DNA of 46,808 bases. Origin: CAYRTV01 sp046483285. GTDB taxonomy: Bacteria; Acidobacteriota; Aminicenantia; Aminicenantales; Aminicenantaceae. Below are positions 7,924 through 15,981 of this stretch, one piece after another. Both the position numbers and the translations under genes were made by a program. The notes beneath the pieces were generated by a model. The model saw nothing but the letters and a program-made list of their open reading frames with translations, made no database searches and was not told the DNA's origin. The DNA is taken from NCBI GenBank assembly GCA_046483285.1, contig JAWODN010000003.1, positions 1 to 46,808 of the forward strand, read 5' to 3'. Within the stretch, counting starts at the first letter, position 1. Every line of letters starts with the position of its first letter.

Positions 7924-9132
7924 ATGGAACATGAAAAAATCCTGCGGGAACTAACCGCCGATACCGATTCAAAAATCATTCTCTTGGTCATGGACGGGCT
8001 GGGCGGCCTCCCGGAACAGGGAAAAACCTCCCTGGAAGCCGCTCATACTCCCAACCTGGACGCTATGGCCAAAGCCGGCGAATGCGGATTGTCCGAACCG
8101 GTATTTATGGGGATCACTCCGGGCAGCGGACCTTCCCACCTTTCCTTGTTTGGTTATGATCCCACCCGCTATTTTCTGGGAAGAGGAATCCTGGAGGCAT
8201 TGGGCATTGATGTGGATGTGGGGAAAAGAGACCTGGTCGCCCGGGGGAATTTCGCCACTCAAAAAGAAAACATCATCATCGACCGCAGGGCGGGCCGCAT
8301 TTCCGATGAAAAAAACAAAGAACTCTGCGACCTTTTGAATCAATCTATTGGTGACGCGGATGAAGTCAAAGTCCGGTTTTTCCCGGGGAAAGAGCACCGT
8401 TTTGTCATCAAATTAAGCGGCCCCCGCCTTTCTGATGAACTGAGTGACGCCGATCCTCAAAAAACAGGAAACCCCCCCACCGGGGCCTCCCCTTTAAGTC
8501 AAACAGACGAAGCCCGGGAAACCGCGGACACGGTGAATAAAATCATTGACCGGATAACGGAAGTTCTTAAAGATCAGCCCAAAGCCAATACCGTGCTTCT
8601 GCGCGGTTTTTCCAAACATCCCACCATCCCGTCCATGCAGGAATTATTCAAATTGAATCCCGCGGCCATCGCAAACTATCCCATGTACCGGGGACTGGCC
8701 AAAATCGTGGGAATGAAGGTTTTGGATGCGGGAACAGAAATAGAAGACTTATTCGATGCCCTGGAAAATCACTACCAAAAACACAATTTTTTCTATGTCC
8801 ACGTCAAAAAAACCGATTCCTACGGTGAAGATGGGAATTATTCCGAAAAAAAACGAATAATCGAACTAACCGATACTCACATCCCCCGTATCAGGAAATT
8901 GAATCCCGACGTGCTGGTGGTGACCGCGGACCATTCCACACCATGTGTCATGAAGTCGCACTCCTGGCATCCAAACCCGTTTCTGCTGGTCTCCCCCTAC
9001 GTTCTGCCGGATAAAACGGCCCGGTTTTCAGAGAGGGAATGCAGCCGGGGCGGCTTGGGGCGATTCCCCGCCTTCTATGCGGTCCCGCTCATGCTGGCTC
9101 ATGCCTTGAAAATGAAAAAATTCGGGGCTTGA
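7924..9132 (+). CDS. apgM: Cofactor-independent phosphoglycerate mutase, archaeal type
   Basis: It interconverts 3- and 2-phosphoglycerate in glycolysis and gluconeogenesis without 2,3-bisphosphoglycerate. It belongs to the alkaline-phosphatase superfamily branch first known from archaea. LLVMDGLGGLP (about 20-30) supplies the first metal ligand. AAHTPNLDAMAKAG and GSGPSHLSLFGYDP cover the nucleophile region. VVTADHSTPCVMKSHSWHP (about 336-354) carries the C-terminal Asp/His metal ligands. At 402 aa it is typical of ApgM and shorter than bacterial GpmI. It stands alone, facing away from guaA and followed by a long repeat block. No clear ribosome binding site precedes the ATG. Confidence 0.93.
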   Translation: MEHEKILRELTADTDSKIILLVMDGLGGLPEQGKTSLEAAHTPNLDAMAKAGECGLSEPVFMGITPGSGPSHLSLFGYDPTRYFLGRGILEALGIDVDVGKRDLVARGNFATQKENIIIDRRAGRISDEKNKELCDLLNQSIGDADEVKVRFFPGKEHRFVIKLSGPRLSDELSDADPQKTGNPPTGASPLSQTDEARETADTVNKIIDRITEVLKDQPKANTVLLRGFSKHPTIPSMQELFKLNPAAIANYPMYRGLAKIVGMKVLDAGTEIEDLFDALENHYQKHNFFYVHVKKTDSYGEDGNYSEKKRIIELTDTHIPRIRKLNPDVLVVTADHSTPCVMKSHSWHPNPFLLVSPYVLPDKTARFSERECSRGGLGRFPAFYAVPLMLAHALKMKKFGA

Positions 9133-9187
9133 TGCGCCGCAGCCCGGTTGACACACTTTGACTTGTTATATAGAATTTGTCGTGTTA

Positions 9188-9341
9188 GGCTGGATGATGA
9201 ACGGGCGGGAATTGCCGCAGGTCCGAGGGGCCGGCCATGACGCTGGATTTTTATGAATTCATCATGAGAATAACACACCGCGAACCATGACAATCACTTT
9301 TAAACGGCTCCCATGGCCACGAGAAAACGATTTTCTAACCT
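9188..9341 (-). repeat. Interspersed repeat copy 3 (modules E, A and B)
   Basis: Module E (9188-9234) is followed by module A in inverse orientation (9247-9303, reading GGTGTGTTATTCTC...GATGAATTCATAAAAA on the minus strand). Inverse module B (9304-9341, ...TCGTTTTCTAACCTGG on plus) follows and leads straight into the composite at 9342-9720. The order B-A is the same as in copy 1 but reversed. The 626 bp between apgM and the amidase gene are almost entirely repeats. Confidence 0.75.
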
Positions 9342-9392
9342 GGCTTATTCACGGGCCGGGATTGCCGGAGACGACGACAATTCTTTAATTCA

Positions 9393-9510
9393 ATGTCGTC
9401 CCGAGGAGCGGAGCGACGAGGGATCTGTGAGTGCTTTCGCCAGGCCGTATGGACAATGGATTGCCAATTCGAAGCAGCCCGGGATCCTTCGCTCCGCTCA
9501 GTATGACATT
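9393..9510 (+). repeat. Palindromic GTCGTCCCGAGG...ATGACAT repeat
   Basis: The left arm gtcgtcccgaggagcggagc leads on to gggatct; the right arm gggatccttcgctccgctca leads on to atgacat. They are imperfect inverse complements. This resembles the GTCATTCTGAGG/CGAAGAATCCC dyads scattered through many unrelated bacterial genomes. It interrupts the surrounding composite compared with the copy at 42938-43180. Confidence 0.65.
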
Positions 9511-9588
9511 AAATTAATGAAAGGTCGTCACTTCACTGCGACGAGCCGCAAGCCGGAAGATGCGGTGAGGTTCGGCCCGCCCGAAGGG

Positions 9589-9707
9589 TAAAAAAATGGC
9601 GATTAAGATGAAATACCACAGAGAAAAAAGTATCAGCTATTCTTTTAATCAAAATCAATGTATTCTCTTCATGAGAAAGAAATGGCAAAAATATCGCCAT
9701 TTTTTTA
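9589..9707 (-). mobile_element. 119-bp inverted-repeat unit (MITE-like), copy 1
   Basis: A perfect 15-bp inverted repeat bounds it: TAAAAAAATGGCGAT at 9589-9603 and ATCGCCATTTTTTTA at 9693-9707. The AT-rich centre has no open frame. The copy at 42946-43064 has exactly the same length and flanking modules, with its own perfect 15-bp repeat differing by one base per arm. On the minus strand it is preceded by TTCA and followed by cccttcgggcgggcc, as in that copy. Confidence 0.75.
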
Positions 9708-9757
9708 TGAATAAGCCAGGCTAAGTAATAGGCGAAGGTTTTGGTCAGGTCAGTGTG

Positions 9758-10918
9758 ATGAAATATAAACGAATCGCCGCCGCAGCGGCTATGATCAGCT
9801 GTCTAGGTCTCCTCAGCGCAGGAGCCGCATCCGGCAAAGATGACCGTGTTGAAATCTATAATCTGCGTCACCACACCCATCCCACCTTCACCCGGATTGT
9901 TCTGGATATAGGGGAATTGCGGGAATATGTTTATGACAAATTGGTTGACCCTGATCGCTTATATGTGGACGTATTTCAAGCTCAGCTGAATCCCATCCTT
10001 CACGGCACCGCCATTCCCATTGAAAATGATTATCTCCAACGCATCCGCATCGCTCAAAAAAATCCTTTAACGGTGCGGATGGCGGTTGATTTGGACTTTC
10101 AGCGGATTGACCGGTACCGGGTTTTTCATCTTCCCGACCCCTTCCGTCTCGTCATTGATATTTACCCCTCAAAAGAAAGCTCCGTCCATCCGCCCGAGCC
10201 GACTGAAACCGGATACAGTATGGCCAGGCAACTGGGATTGGGCATCCATAGAATCGTTCTTGACCCTGGACATGGCGGAAAAGACCCGGGCTGCGTGGGA
10301 AGCAGCGGGATTTTTGAAAAAGACGTGGTCCTGGACGTGTCTAAAAGGCTGAGAACTCTTTTAACCCAAAAACAAGGCCTTGAGGTCATTATGACCCGCG
10401 AATCCGATATTTTTATTCCAGTGGAAAACCGTCCGGTTATCGCCAACCAGAAAAAGGCGGATCTTTTTGTTTCTATTCATGCCAACTCCAATCACAAAAA
10501 AAACCATGCCGGCATTGAGACTTTTTATCTCAATTTCAGCCTGGATCCCTCCGTAAACGCCATCGCAGCCAGAGAGAATGCCACATCAACCAAAAATTTG
10601 GGAGAAATGAAGGATATCATCACCAAGATCGCTCAAAACAGCAAAATAGCGGAATCCAAAGAATTGGCTGAAAAAGTTCAAGCCCATTTGGCGGATTATT
10701 TAAGCCGGTCGTTCAATGATATCAAGGACCTCGGCGTCAAGGGGGGCCCTTTTTGGGTACTTATCGGTGGAGAAATGCCGTCCATTTTAGTGGAAATCTC
10801 CCATATCAGCAATCTTAAAGAAGAAAGCCGGCTGAAAACACCGGAATACCGGCAAAAGATCGCTGAAGGTATTTATCAGGGAATCTTGAATTATATTAAA
10901 TCGCTGGGAAAAGGATAA
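9758..10918 (+). CDS. amiC: N-acetylmuramoyl-L-alanine amidase with AMIN domain
   Basis: This zinc amidase cleaves the amide bond between muramic acid and the stem peptide during cell separation or wall remodelling, in the periplasm. A Sec-type signal peptide occupies about residues 1-26. An AMIN domain (about 32-125, VEIYNLRHHTHPTFTRIVLD) probably targets peptidoglycan or septa. The Amidase_3 catalytic domain (about 165-382) has RIVLDPGHGGKDPG, SIHANSN and PSILVEISHISN, which carry the expected His and Glu ligands. I prefer the ATG at 9758 to the overlapping GTG at 9755. The start lies inside a repeat remnant (aggtcag), so the repeat supplies its leader. DUF362 follows after 4 bp. The symbol follows the AmiC domain order; the E. 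coli paralogue is not determined. Confidence 0.92.
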   Translation: MKYKRIAAAAAMISCLGLLSAGAASGKDDRVEIYNLRHHTHPTFTRIVLDIGELREYVYDKLVDPDRLYVDVFQAQLNPILHGTAIPIENDYLQRIRIAQKNPLTVRMAVDLDFQRIDRYRVFHLPDPFRLVIDIYPSKESSVHPPEPTETGYSMARQLGLGIHRIVLDPGHGGKDPGCVGSSGIFEKDVVLDVSKRLRTLLTQKQGLEVIMTRESDIFIPVENRPVIANQKKADLFVSIHANSNHKKNHAGIETFYLNFSLDPSVNAIAARENATSTKNLGEMKDIITKIAQNSKIAESKELAEKVQAHLADYLSRSFNDIKDLGVKGGPFWVLIGGEMPSILVEISHISNLKEESRLKTPEYRQKIAEGIYQGILNYIKSLGKG

Positions 10919-10922
10919 AACC

Positions 10923-11813
10923 ATGAAAAGACGAATTTTTTTAAAAAACATAGCCCTTGGAAGCATGCTGTTGAATGTGCGGCCCGGAGTGTTCGCTCAG
11001 GGGTCGAATAATCTGCCGGATCTGGCCGTTATCCAAGGCGAGGACCCGTCAGCCCTCACTAAAGCGGCGGTGACCGCTATTGGAGGAATGAACCGGTTTG
11101 TCTCAAAAGGAGACAAGGTCATGGTCAAGCCGAATATCGGATGGGATCGAACACCGGAACAAGCGGCCTGCACCAACCCGGATGTGGTGAAAACGCTGGT
11201 AGAGCTCACCCTGGAAGCCGGTGCGGATAAGGTGGTGGTTATGGATAACACCTGCAACCCTCCCCGGAGAACCTATGTCCGTTCCGGCATCGCGGACGCC
11301 GCAAAAAGCGCTGGAGCCGAAGTTCCATATCCCAACGACCACAAATTGCAAAAAATGCCGATCAACGGCGCCGCACTGAAAGAATGGGACGTGTATCGTG
11401 ATTTTCTGGAGGTGGACAAGATTATCAATGTTCCCATCGCCAAACACCACAGCCTGTCCCGCTTGACATTGGGCATGAAAAATTGGCTGGGCGCCGTGGG
11501 GGGCAACCGCAATCAACTTCATCAAAATCTGGATCAGGTCATGGTGGACCTGGCCGCCTATTTTAAACCCGCACTTACGGTTCTGGATGCTTACCGCATT
11601 CTTGTCCGCAACGGGCCTCAGGGAGGCCGGCTTTCCGACGTCGAAATGCAAAAAACCGTGGTGGCCGGAATCGATTGGGTGGCCGTAGATGCCGTGGGCG
11701 CGTCCTTTTTCGACCTCAACCCCGCTGAGCTGCGATTCTTTCAAATTGCTCATGAGAGCGGATTCGGAGAACTCAATCTGGAGAATATGAAAATTGAAAA
11801 AAGAACGATCTAA
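10923..11813 (+). CDS. DUF362 protein with Tat-type signal
   Basis: The N-terminus MKRRIFLKNIALGSMLLN resembles a twin-arginine signal with a short hydrophobic stretch, suggesting export after folding. The body matches the DUF362 family (VMVKPNIGWDRTPEQAACTN, VVVMDNTCNPPRRTYVRSGI, IAKHHSLSRLTLGMKNWLGA), whose biochemical role is not firmly known. It is often found beside iron-sulfur proteins. No Cys cluster for an Fe-S centre is visible in this copy. Its 3' end overlaps the next gene by 20 bp, so it should be translated together with the polyferredoxin. A redox or ligand-binding partner role for that protein is inferred from this pairing. Confidence 0.85.
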   Translation: MKRRIFLKNIALGSMLLNVRPGVFAQGSNNLPDLAVIQGEDPSALTKAAVTAIGGMNRFVSKGDKVMVKPNIGWDRTPEQAACTNPDVVKTLVELTLEAGADKVVVMDNTCNPPRRTYVRSGIADAAKSAGAEVPYPNDHKLQKMPINGAALKEWDVYRDFLEVDKIINVPIAKHHSLSRLTLGMKNWLGAVGGNRNQLHQNLDQVMVDLAAYFKPALTVLDAYRILVRNGPQGGRLSDVEMQKTVVAGIDWVAVDAVGASFFDLNPAELRFFQIAHESGFGELNLENMKIEKRTI

Positions 11814-13389
11814 AAAATACCGGTTCATTCAGCTTCTCAGAATAGTCAGCCAAATTGTATTCTTCAGCTTGTTTTTCATCCTGCTGTTAAGAACCCGGTA
11901 TCCAGGTGAGGATTATATCGGGCATGTGGAAATATTTTTTCATTTTGATCCTTTGCTGGCGGTCACCACCATGATCGCAGGCCGTGTGCTGCTGGCCTCT
12001 TTTATTTTTGCGGGGATCACGTTTATCGCCACTCTTGTTTTCGGGCGTTTTTTTTGCGGGTGGTTCTGTCCCTTGGGGTCATTGCATCAGTTTTTCTCTT
12101 TCATCTTTAAAAAAACAAACCTTCACCGCCCCAAAGCCCTCAAAAACAACCACACCGTCTGGAAATACTATATTCTGATATTCGTCATCATCGGAACATT
12201 CTTTTCCCTTAACCTGGTTGGAATTTTAGATCCGTTTTCACTGCTGTACCGCTCTTTCGCGGTAAGCGTCATGCCGGCGTTAAACCATTCATTTTCCAGC
12301 CTGATCGGAATTCTCTATGACGTTAAGTTGTATTCCTTGGGAGACAAATTAGTTCAAATTTTTACTGGCCTGGATATCAACGCGGTTTTTCTGCAGGGGT
12401 TTTTTATCGGCGGTCTCTTCATTATGCTGGTTCTTCTCAACATGCACCGGGAAAGATTTTGGTGCCGCTACCTTTGTCCCCTGGGCGCCTTTTTAGGGGC
12501 CGCCGCCCGCTGGAATGTTTTTAAATTGAGAATCGACCAAGAGAAATGCATAGAATGCGGATTATGCACCCGGCAATGCGAAACCCAGGCTGACCCCTAC
12601 CCCAATGATATGTGGAAAAGCTCGGAATGCGTCTATTGTTTCACATGCAGCTCTATCTGTCCTACGGCGGCGATTCATTTTCCAGTCAAAGGAAATATGG
12701 AACCTGTCGCCTCCATTGATCTTTCCCGGAGAAAAATACTATTCACATCCTTTTTAGGAGCTGTCACCATTCCCTTTTTCCGCCTTTCTCCGGCTGATTC
12801 CCGGGCTTCGGAAAAGCTCATCCGGCCTCCCGGGGCCCTTCCCGAAAAAAAGTTTCTCCAAAAATGCGTCAACTGCGGCGAGTGCATGAAAGTCTGTCCC
12901 ACCAATGCCATTCAACCCGTGTTATTTGAAGCCGGCCCCAACGGAATTTGGACTCCTAAACTGGTTCCCGAAATCGGGTATTGTGAGTACTATTGTTCCC
13001 TGTGCACTCAGGTTTGCCCCACCGGAGCGATTCAAGAACTGTCCATCGAACAAAAAACCGAAGTCAAAATCGGGACGGCGTGGATCGACGAAAACCGCTG
13101 CATTCCCTGGAAATTCGGAGATCCCTGTATTGTGTGTGAAGAACATTGTCCGGTTTCGCCCAAAGCCATACGACTTCTGGAAACCGACGTCCTGGCTCCG
13201 GAGGGTGAAATAAAGAGGCCTTTAGCGCCGTTTATTGATATTGAACTCTGTATCGGCTGCGGGGCTTGTGAGAACAAATGCCCGGTTGTGGACCTGCCGG
13301 CTGTTTACGTGACCAGCGTGGGAGAAAGCCGCTCGGATAAAAACCAGCTGCTTCTGGACGTCTTCTCCGGCGGGGGAGGAATTTATTAA
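11794..13389 (+). CDS. NapH-like membrane polyferredoxin with internal RR motif
   Basis: The first half resembles NapH/MauN/NosR-C electron-transfer proteins: several membrane segments and the paired motifs FGRFFCGWFCPLGS (about 84-97) and RYLCPLGAF. Two ferredoxin-type clusters follow (CIECGLCTRQC, CVYCFTCSSICP). Near residue 311 there is a second hydrophobic stretch introduced by SRRKILFTSFLGAV, resembling a Tat signal. A further set of 4Fe-4S motifs follows (CVNCGECMKVCP, CSLCTQVCP, CIVCEEHCP, CIGCGACENKCP). This is the order expected if a NapH-type and a NapG-type protein were fused. It probably passes electrons between the membrane and a periplasmic partner, perhaps the overlapping DUF362 product; the substrate is unknown. 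Confidence 0.88.
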   Translation: MKKERSKKYRFIQLLRIVSQIVFFSLFFILLLRTRYPGEDYIGHVEIFFHFDPLLAVTTMIAGRVLLASFIFAGITFIATLVFGRFFCGWFCPLGSLHQFFSFIFKKTNLHRPKALKNNHTVWKYYILIFVIIGTFFSLNLVGILDPFSLLYRSFAVSVMPALNHSFSSLIGILYDVKLYSLGDKLVQIFTGLDINAVFLQGFFIGGLFIMLVLLNMHRERFWCRYLCPLGAFLGAAARWNVFKLRIDQEKCIECGLCTRQCETQADPYPNDMWKSSECVYCFTCSSICPTAAIHFPVKGNMEPVASIDLSRRKILFTSFLGAVTIPFFRLSPADSRASEKLIRPPGALPEKKFLQKCVNCGECMKVCPTNAIQPVLFEAGPNGIWTPKLVPEIGYCEYYCSLCTQVCPTGAIQELSIEQKTEVKIGTAWIDENRCIPWKFGDPCIVCEEHCPVSPKAIRLLETDVLAPEGEIKRPLAPFIDIELCIGCGACENKCPVVDLPAVYVTSVGESRSDKNQLLLDVFSGGGGIY

Positions 13390-13394
13390 GCTGA

Positions 13395-13802
13395 ATGACT
13401 AAACTTATTTTGAGTGTCGGACTGACCTGGATGGTTGTCAATGCCCTAAAACCGATAATCATATGGTTTAAAGAAGGCCGCATAAACCGGGATACCATTG
13501 TGCGCAACGGCGGCATGCCCTCCGGGCATACCGCCCTGGTGTCATCACTGACCATGGCTATTTTTCTGGAAACCGGACTGTCCCCCTTGTTCCTGGTGGC
13601 CTTGGTTTTGACTTTTGTGGTGATATATGACGCCGTGAGTATCCGTATGATAATCGAACGCCAATCCAAAATCATCAATCAATTGACCCAAAACCAAAAG
13701 GGATTTCCCGGAATGGTTGAAAACGTGGGACATACCCCTTGGGAGGTGGGGGTCAGCCTGATTTTGAGTGTGATTATTCCCCTGATTGTGTATCACATCT
13801 AA
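13395..13802 (+). CDS. DUF212 / divergent PAP2-family membrane protein
   Basis: A small protein of 135 aa with three or four hydrophobic segments. It has the family motifs NGGMPSGHTALVSSL (about 35-49), VVIYDAVSIRMIIERQ (about 74-89) and VGHTPWEV (about 110-117). It is related to YuiD-type proteins, regarded as distant relatives of acid phosphatases/vanadium haloperoxidases. A lipid-phosphate phosphatase activity has been suggested for this group but is not established. It begins 6 bp after the polyferredoxin stop and closes the plus-strand operon. Its own ribosome binding site is not obvious (GGGGAGGA lies rather far upstream), so translational coupling is likely. Confidence 0.85.
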   Translation: MTKLILSVGLTWMVVNALKPIIIWFKEGRINRDTIVRNGGMPSGHTALVSSLTMAIFLETGLSPLFLVALVLTFVVIYDAVSIRMIIERQSKIINQLTQNQKGFPGMVENVGHTPWEVGVSLILSVIIPLIVYHI

Positions 13803-13852
13803 CCTGACCTATTACTTAGCCTGGATTATTCACGGGCCGGGATTAAGCCAGG
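13803..13852 (+). repeat. Collapsed interspersed repeat (CCTGACC...TTATTCACGGG...GCCAGG)
   Basis: CCTGACCTATTACTTAG is followed by CCTGGATTATTCA, CGGGCCGGGATT and AAGCCAGG. These are the two ends of the composite at 9342-9720 brought almost together, with no inner modules. It starts at the stop of the DUF212 gene. Confidence 0.6.
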
Positions 13853-13984
13853 ATCGAAGGCTAAATCTTCAAGGTCGCTTCAGCCACACCTGAATTCCAA
13901 AAAGCCGTTACAACCTCATTCCGTTAGTAAATCATAGCTCAAGTGAAATCTCTATTCAAAAACCGCGCGAAGGACGGCACGGCT

Positions 13985-14031
13985 GGAGGGGGCCCCCCGC
14001 CCGCAGGCAGCGAGGGCGGGGGCTCTTTTTT
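13985..14031 (+). terminator. Rho-independent terminator candidate
   Basis: A GC-rich hairpin, CCCCCGCCC / GGGCGGGGG with an 11-base loop, is followed by CTCTTTTTT. It lies 190 bp beyond the DUF212 stop and just before the 3' end of the converging etfA. It would end the amidase-DUF212 operon. The 13853-13984 stretch before it shows no other clear feature. Confidence 0.7.
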
Positions 14032-14050
14032 CAGAGGAGCGATGAGAGTT

Positions 14051-15028
14051 TCACTCTTCTTTCAGTTTCTGCAGCTCCTCTTTCAAATGCGGAATCAGTT
14101 CGAAAAGATCGCCCACCACTCCAAAATCAGCGACCTTGAATATGGGGGCCTCCGGATCTTTGTTGACCGCAACAATATACTGAGATGAAGTCATTCCAGC
14201 CAGATGCTGTATCGCTCCGGAAATTCCAAAAGCCATATATAAATTCGGAGAAACCGTTTTCCCGGTCTGCCCGACTTGATGCTGATGATCAACCCATCCG
14301 GCATCCACCGCCGAACGAGAACTGCCCATAGCGGCATTGGGAAGGTATTTGATCAAATCCCGGAGCAGGTTGAAATTATCCGGTCCTTTTATCCCCCGGC
14401 CGCCCGAGACAATGATTTCAGCCTCGGTAATATCCAATGCGGATTCTTCTCCTCCGAAAACTTCGGTCACCTGGTCTTTAATATCGTCCTCGGAAACATC
14501 CACTTCGTTTTTCACCACTTCCCCTTCAGATTGGGACTCCTCTTCCAGAGGAAAAACATTGGGGCGGAGGGTTGCTATCGCCACAGGAGATTTAAATCCG
14601 AAAGTGGCCATGACTTTACCCGCATAAACCGGACGGGTCACCTGAAGTTTTCCATCCACCACGGCGGTGGCGGTGCCGTCGGAAGCCAAGCTGAATCCCA
14701 TCAAGCCGGCGAAACAGGGCGCCAAATCCCGGCCCATCGCCGTGGCCGGAAAAAAGACAGCCCGGGGCTCGATTTCCTCAACCAGCTGCTTTAAAACACC
14801 GGAATACGCGGAAAAAGAATAGCGGCTCAATCGGGGATTGTCAACGAGATGGATCTTATCCGCACCATAGGCAAACGCCTGGGGGGCCAGCTCATTCACT
14901 TCATGTCCGATCAAAACAGCCGCCGTTTTTGTGTTCAGGTCCCGGCTGCGGCGTTTAGCCTCACTGAGAATTTCCAAAGACGATTTTTTTATTTTTTTAT
15001 CTCTGATTTCCAAATAAGCGAGTATCAT
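14051..15028 (-). CDS. etfA: Electron transfer flavoprotein, alpha subunit
   Basis: This is the FAD-binding half of ETF, which carries electrons between acyl-CoA dehydrogenases or similar flavoproteins and other acceptors. The N-terminal domain is followed by the conserved FAD domain: IIVSGGRGIKGPDNF, MGSSRSAVDAGWVDHQHQVG, GKTVSPNLYMAFGISGAIQH and YIVAVNKDPEAPIF. The length of 325 aa is normal and there is no N-terminal ferredoxin extension. It lies 11 bp after etfB. No acyl-CoA dehydrogenase, FixCX or lactate dehydrogenase subunit is adjacent, so the electron donor is unknown. A bifurcating role cannot be judged from the sequence by eye. Confidence 0.96.
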   Translation of the reverse strand: MILAYLEIRDKKIKKSSLEILSEAKRRSRDLNTKTAAVLIGHEVNELAPQAFAYGADKIHLVDNPRLSRYSFSAYSGVLKQLVEEIEPRAVFFPATAMGRDLAPCFAGLMGFSLASDGTATAVVDGKLQVTRPVYAGKVMATFGFKSPVAIATLRPNVFPLEEESQSEGEVVKNEVDVSEDDIKDQVTEVFGGEESALDITEAEIIVSGGRGIKGPDNFNLLRDLIKYLPNAAMGSSRSAVDAGWVDHQHQVGQTGKTVSPNLYMAFGISGAIQHLAGMTSSQYIVAVNKDPEAPIFKVADFGVVGDLFELIPHLKEELQKLKEE

Positions 15029-15039
15029 ATTTCCCCCTC

Positions 15040-15822
15040 CTATATTATTTTGACCTTAACGTGCAAGAATTGAGCCAGCTGGCGTGCCGCTTCCGCTGGT
15101 TCTTCTTCTATAATTTTTCCGGCTTCTCTTTCCGGAGGAGATTCCAACTTGATCAATTCCAGTTCCGGTTCCAACTTCTCGGAGTCCACCCCGAGGTCCT
15201 CCACATTGACCACCGGCACCTGTTTCCTTTTCGCCATCATAATCCCTTTTAAAGTCTCGTACCGGGGTTCATTCAACCCTTTCTGCGCGCTGAGCACCGC
15301 CGGCAAGGAAAACTCCACCTTTTCCGTTGCGCCTTCGATTTCGCGCTGAGCCGTACCATCATGACCGTTCCATTCCAGTTTCGTGACGGAACTTACCTGA
15401 GGAAGACCCATCATCGCCGCCACCATCCCAGGGACCTGAGAATTGTCGGCCCCGATGGACTGTTTTCCAAATAAAAGCAAGTCGTACTCCTGATATTGTG
15501 TCTTCAACGCCTGCGTGATGATTCGGGCGATCCTTAATCCGTCATATTTTTCAGGAGAGTCGTCTTTAATAAGAACCGCCTCATCCACACCCATCGCCAG
15601 GGCTTTCTTCAAAACGGCAGTTGTCTCTTCCGGCCCTATGGAAAAAGCCGTCACTTTCCCTCCCTGTGCTTCTTTAATCTGGAGGGCTTCTTCAACAGCA
15701 AATTCATCATAAGGATTGAGGACAAAATTCAAGTCACCATCCTCGATCCGGTTTTCATTCCGGTTGATGCGGATCTTGGATTCCGAATCAGGAACTCTTT
15801 TGACAAAAACATAAATATTCAC
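15040..15822 (-). CDS. etfB: Electron transfer flavoprotein, beta subunit
   Basis: This is the AMP- (or second FAD-) binding half of ETF. Motifs include NIYVFVKRVPDSESKIRIN at the start, LNPYDEFAVEEALQIKE (about 36-52), LLLFGKQSIGADNSQVPG (about 115-132) and LPAVLSAQKGLNEPRY. The length of 260 aa is normal. The start codon is GTG at 15822, with GAGGAGG six bases upstream, which fixes the start. It is the first gene of an etfBA pair. The 160 bp upstream to fabF hold a repeat remnant. Confidence 0.96.
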   Translation of the reverse strand: MNIYVFVKRVPDSESKIRINRNENRIEDGDLNFVLNPYDEFAVEEALQIKEAQGGKVTAFSIGPEETTAVLKKALAMGVDEAVLIKDDSPEKYDGLRIARIITQALKTQYQEYDLLLFGKQSIGADNSQVPGMVAAMMGLPQVSSVTKLEWNGHDGTAQREIEGATEKVEFSLPAVLSAQKGLNEPRYETLKGIMMAKRKQVPVVNVEDLGVDSEKLEPELELIKLESPPEREAGKIIEEEPAEAARQLAQFLHVKVKII

Positions 15823-15853
15823 CTCAAACCTCCTCTTTAGTCTGATTCTACGG

Positions 15854-15919
15854 ACTTATTCACAAAAAAACGGCAGAGTCCGCCTTGCCTCTGCGGCAAC
15901 TGCGGCCCATTCATCATAC
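15854..15919 (+). repeat. Interspersed repeat remnant (TTATTCACAAAAAAA plus inverse module E)
   Basis: The junction TTATTCA is followed by CAAAAAAACGGC and then inverse module E (cctctgcggcaactgcggcc...tcatcata). The same order, TTCA-A tract-E, occurs at 20055-20122. It occupies much of the gap between fabF and etfB. Confidence 0.55.
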
Positions 15920-15981
15920 AAACTTATGTTCTTTTGAAATGATATAAAAGGCAGGGGAAAAGGTCAAATATACGAAAAGAT

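Larger units (their letters stand above)
9342..9720 (-). mobile_element. Composite MITE-like element with 13-bp terminal inverted repeats
   Basis: CCTGGCTTATTCA at 9342-9354 and its exact inverse TGAATAAGCCAGG at 9708-9720 bound a 379-bp element with no gene. Read on plus, the inside holds CGGGCCGGGATTGCCGG, a palindrome-rich unit (9393-9510), module D inverted (9525-9588) and a 119-bp inverted-repeat unit (9589-9707). A second composite at 42938-43180 has the same D and 119-bp parts in the other orientation but lacks the 9393-9510 unit. No transposase is encoded, so movement would need an enzyme supplied elsewhere. Confidence 0.7.

Noticed and set aside
9313..9591. Open frame of 92 codons on the plus strand
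   Set aside because: It lies wholly inside nested repeats and has repeat-derived low-information sequence.
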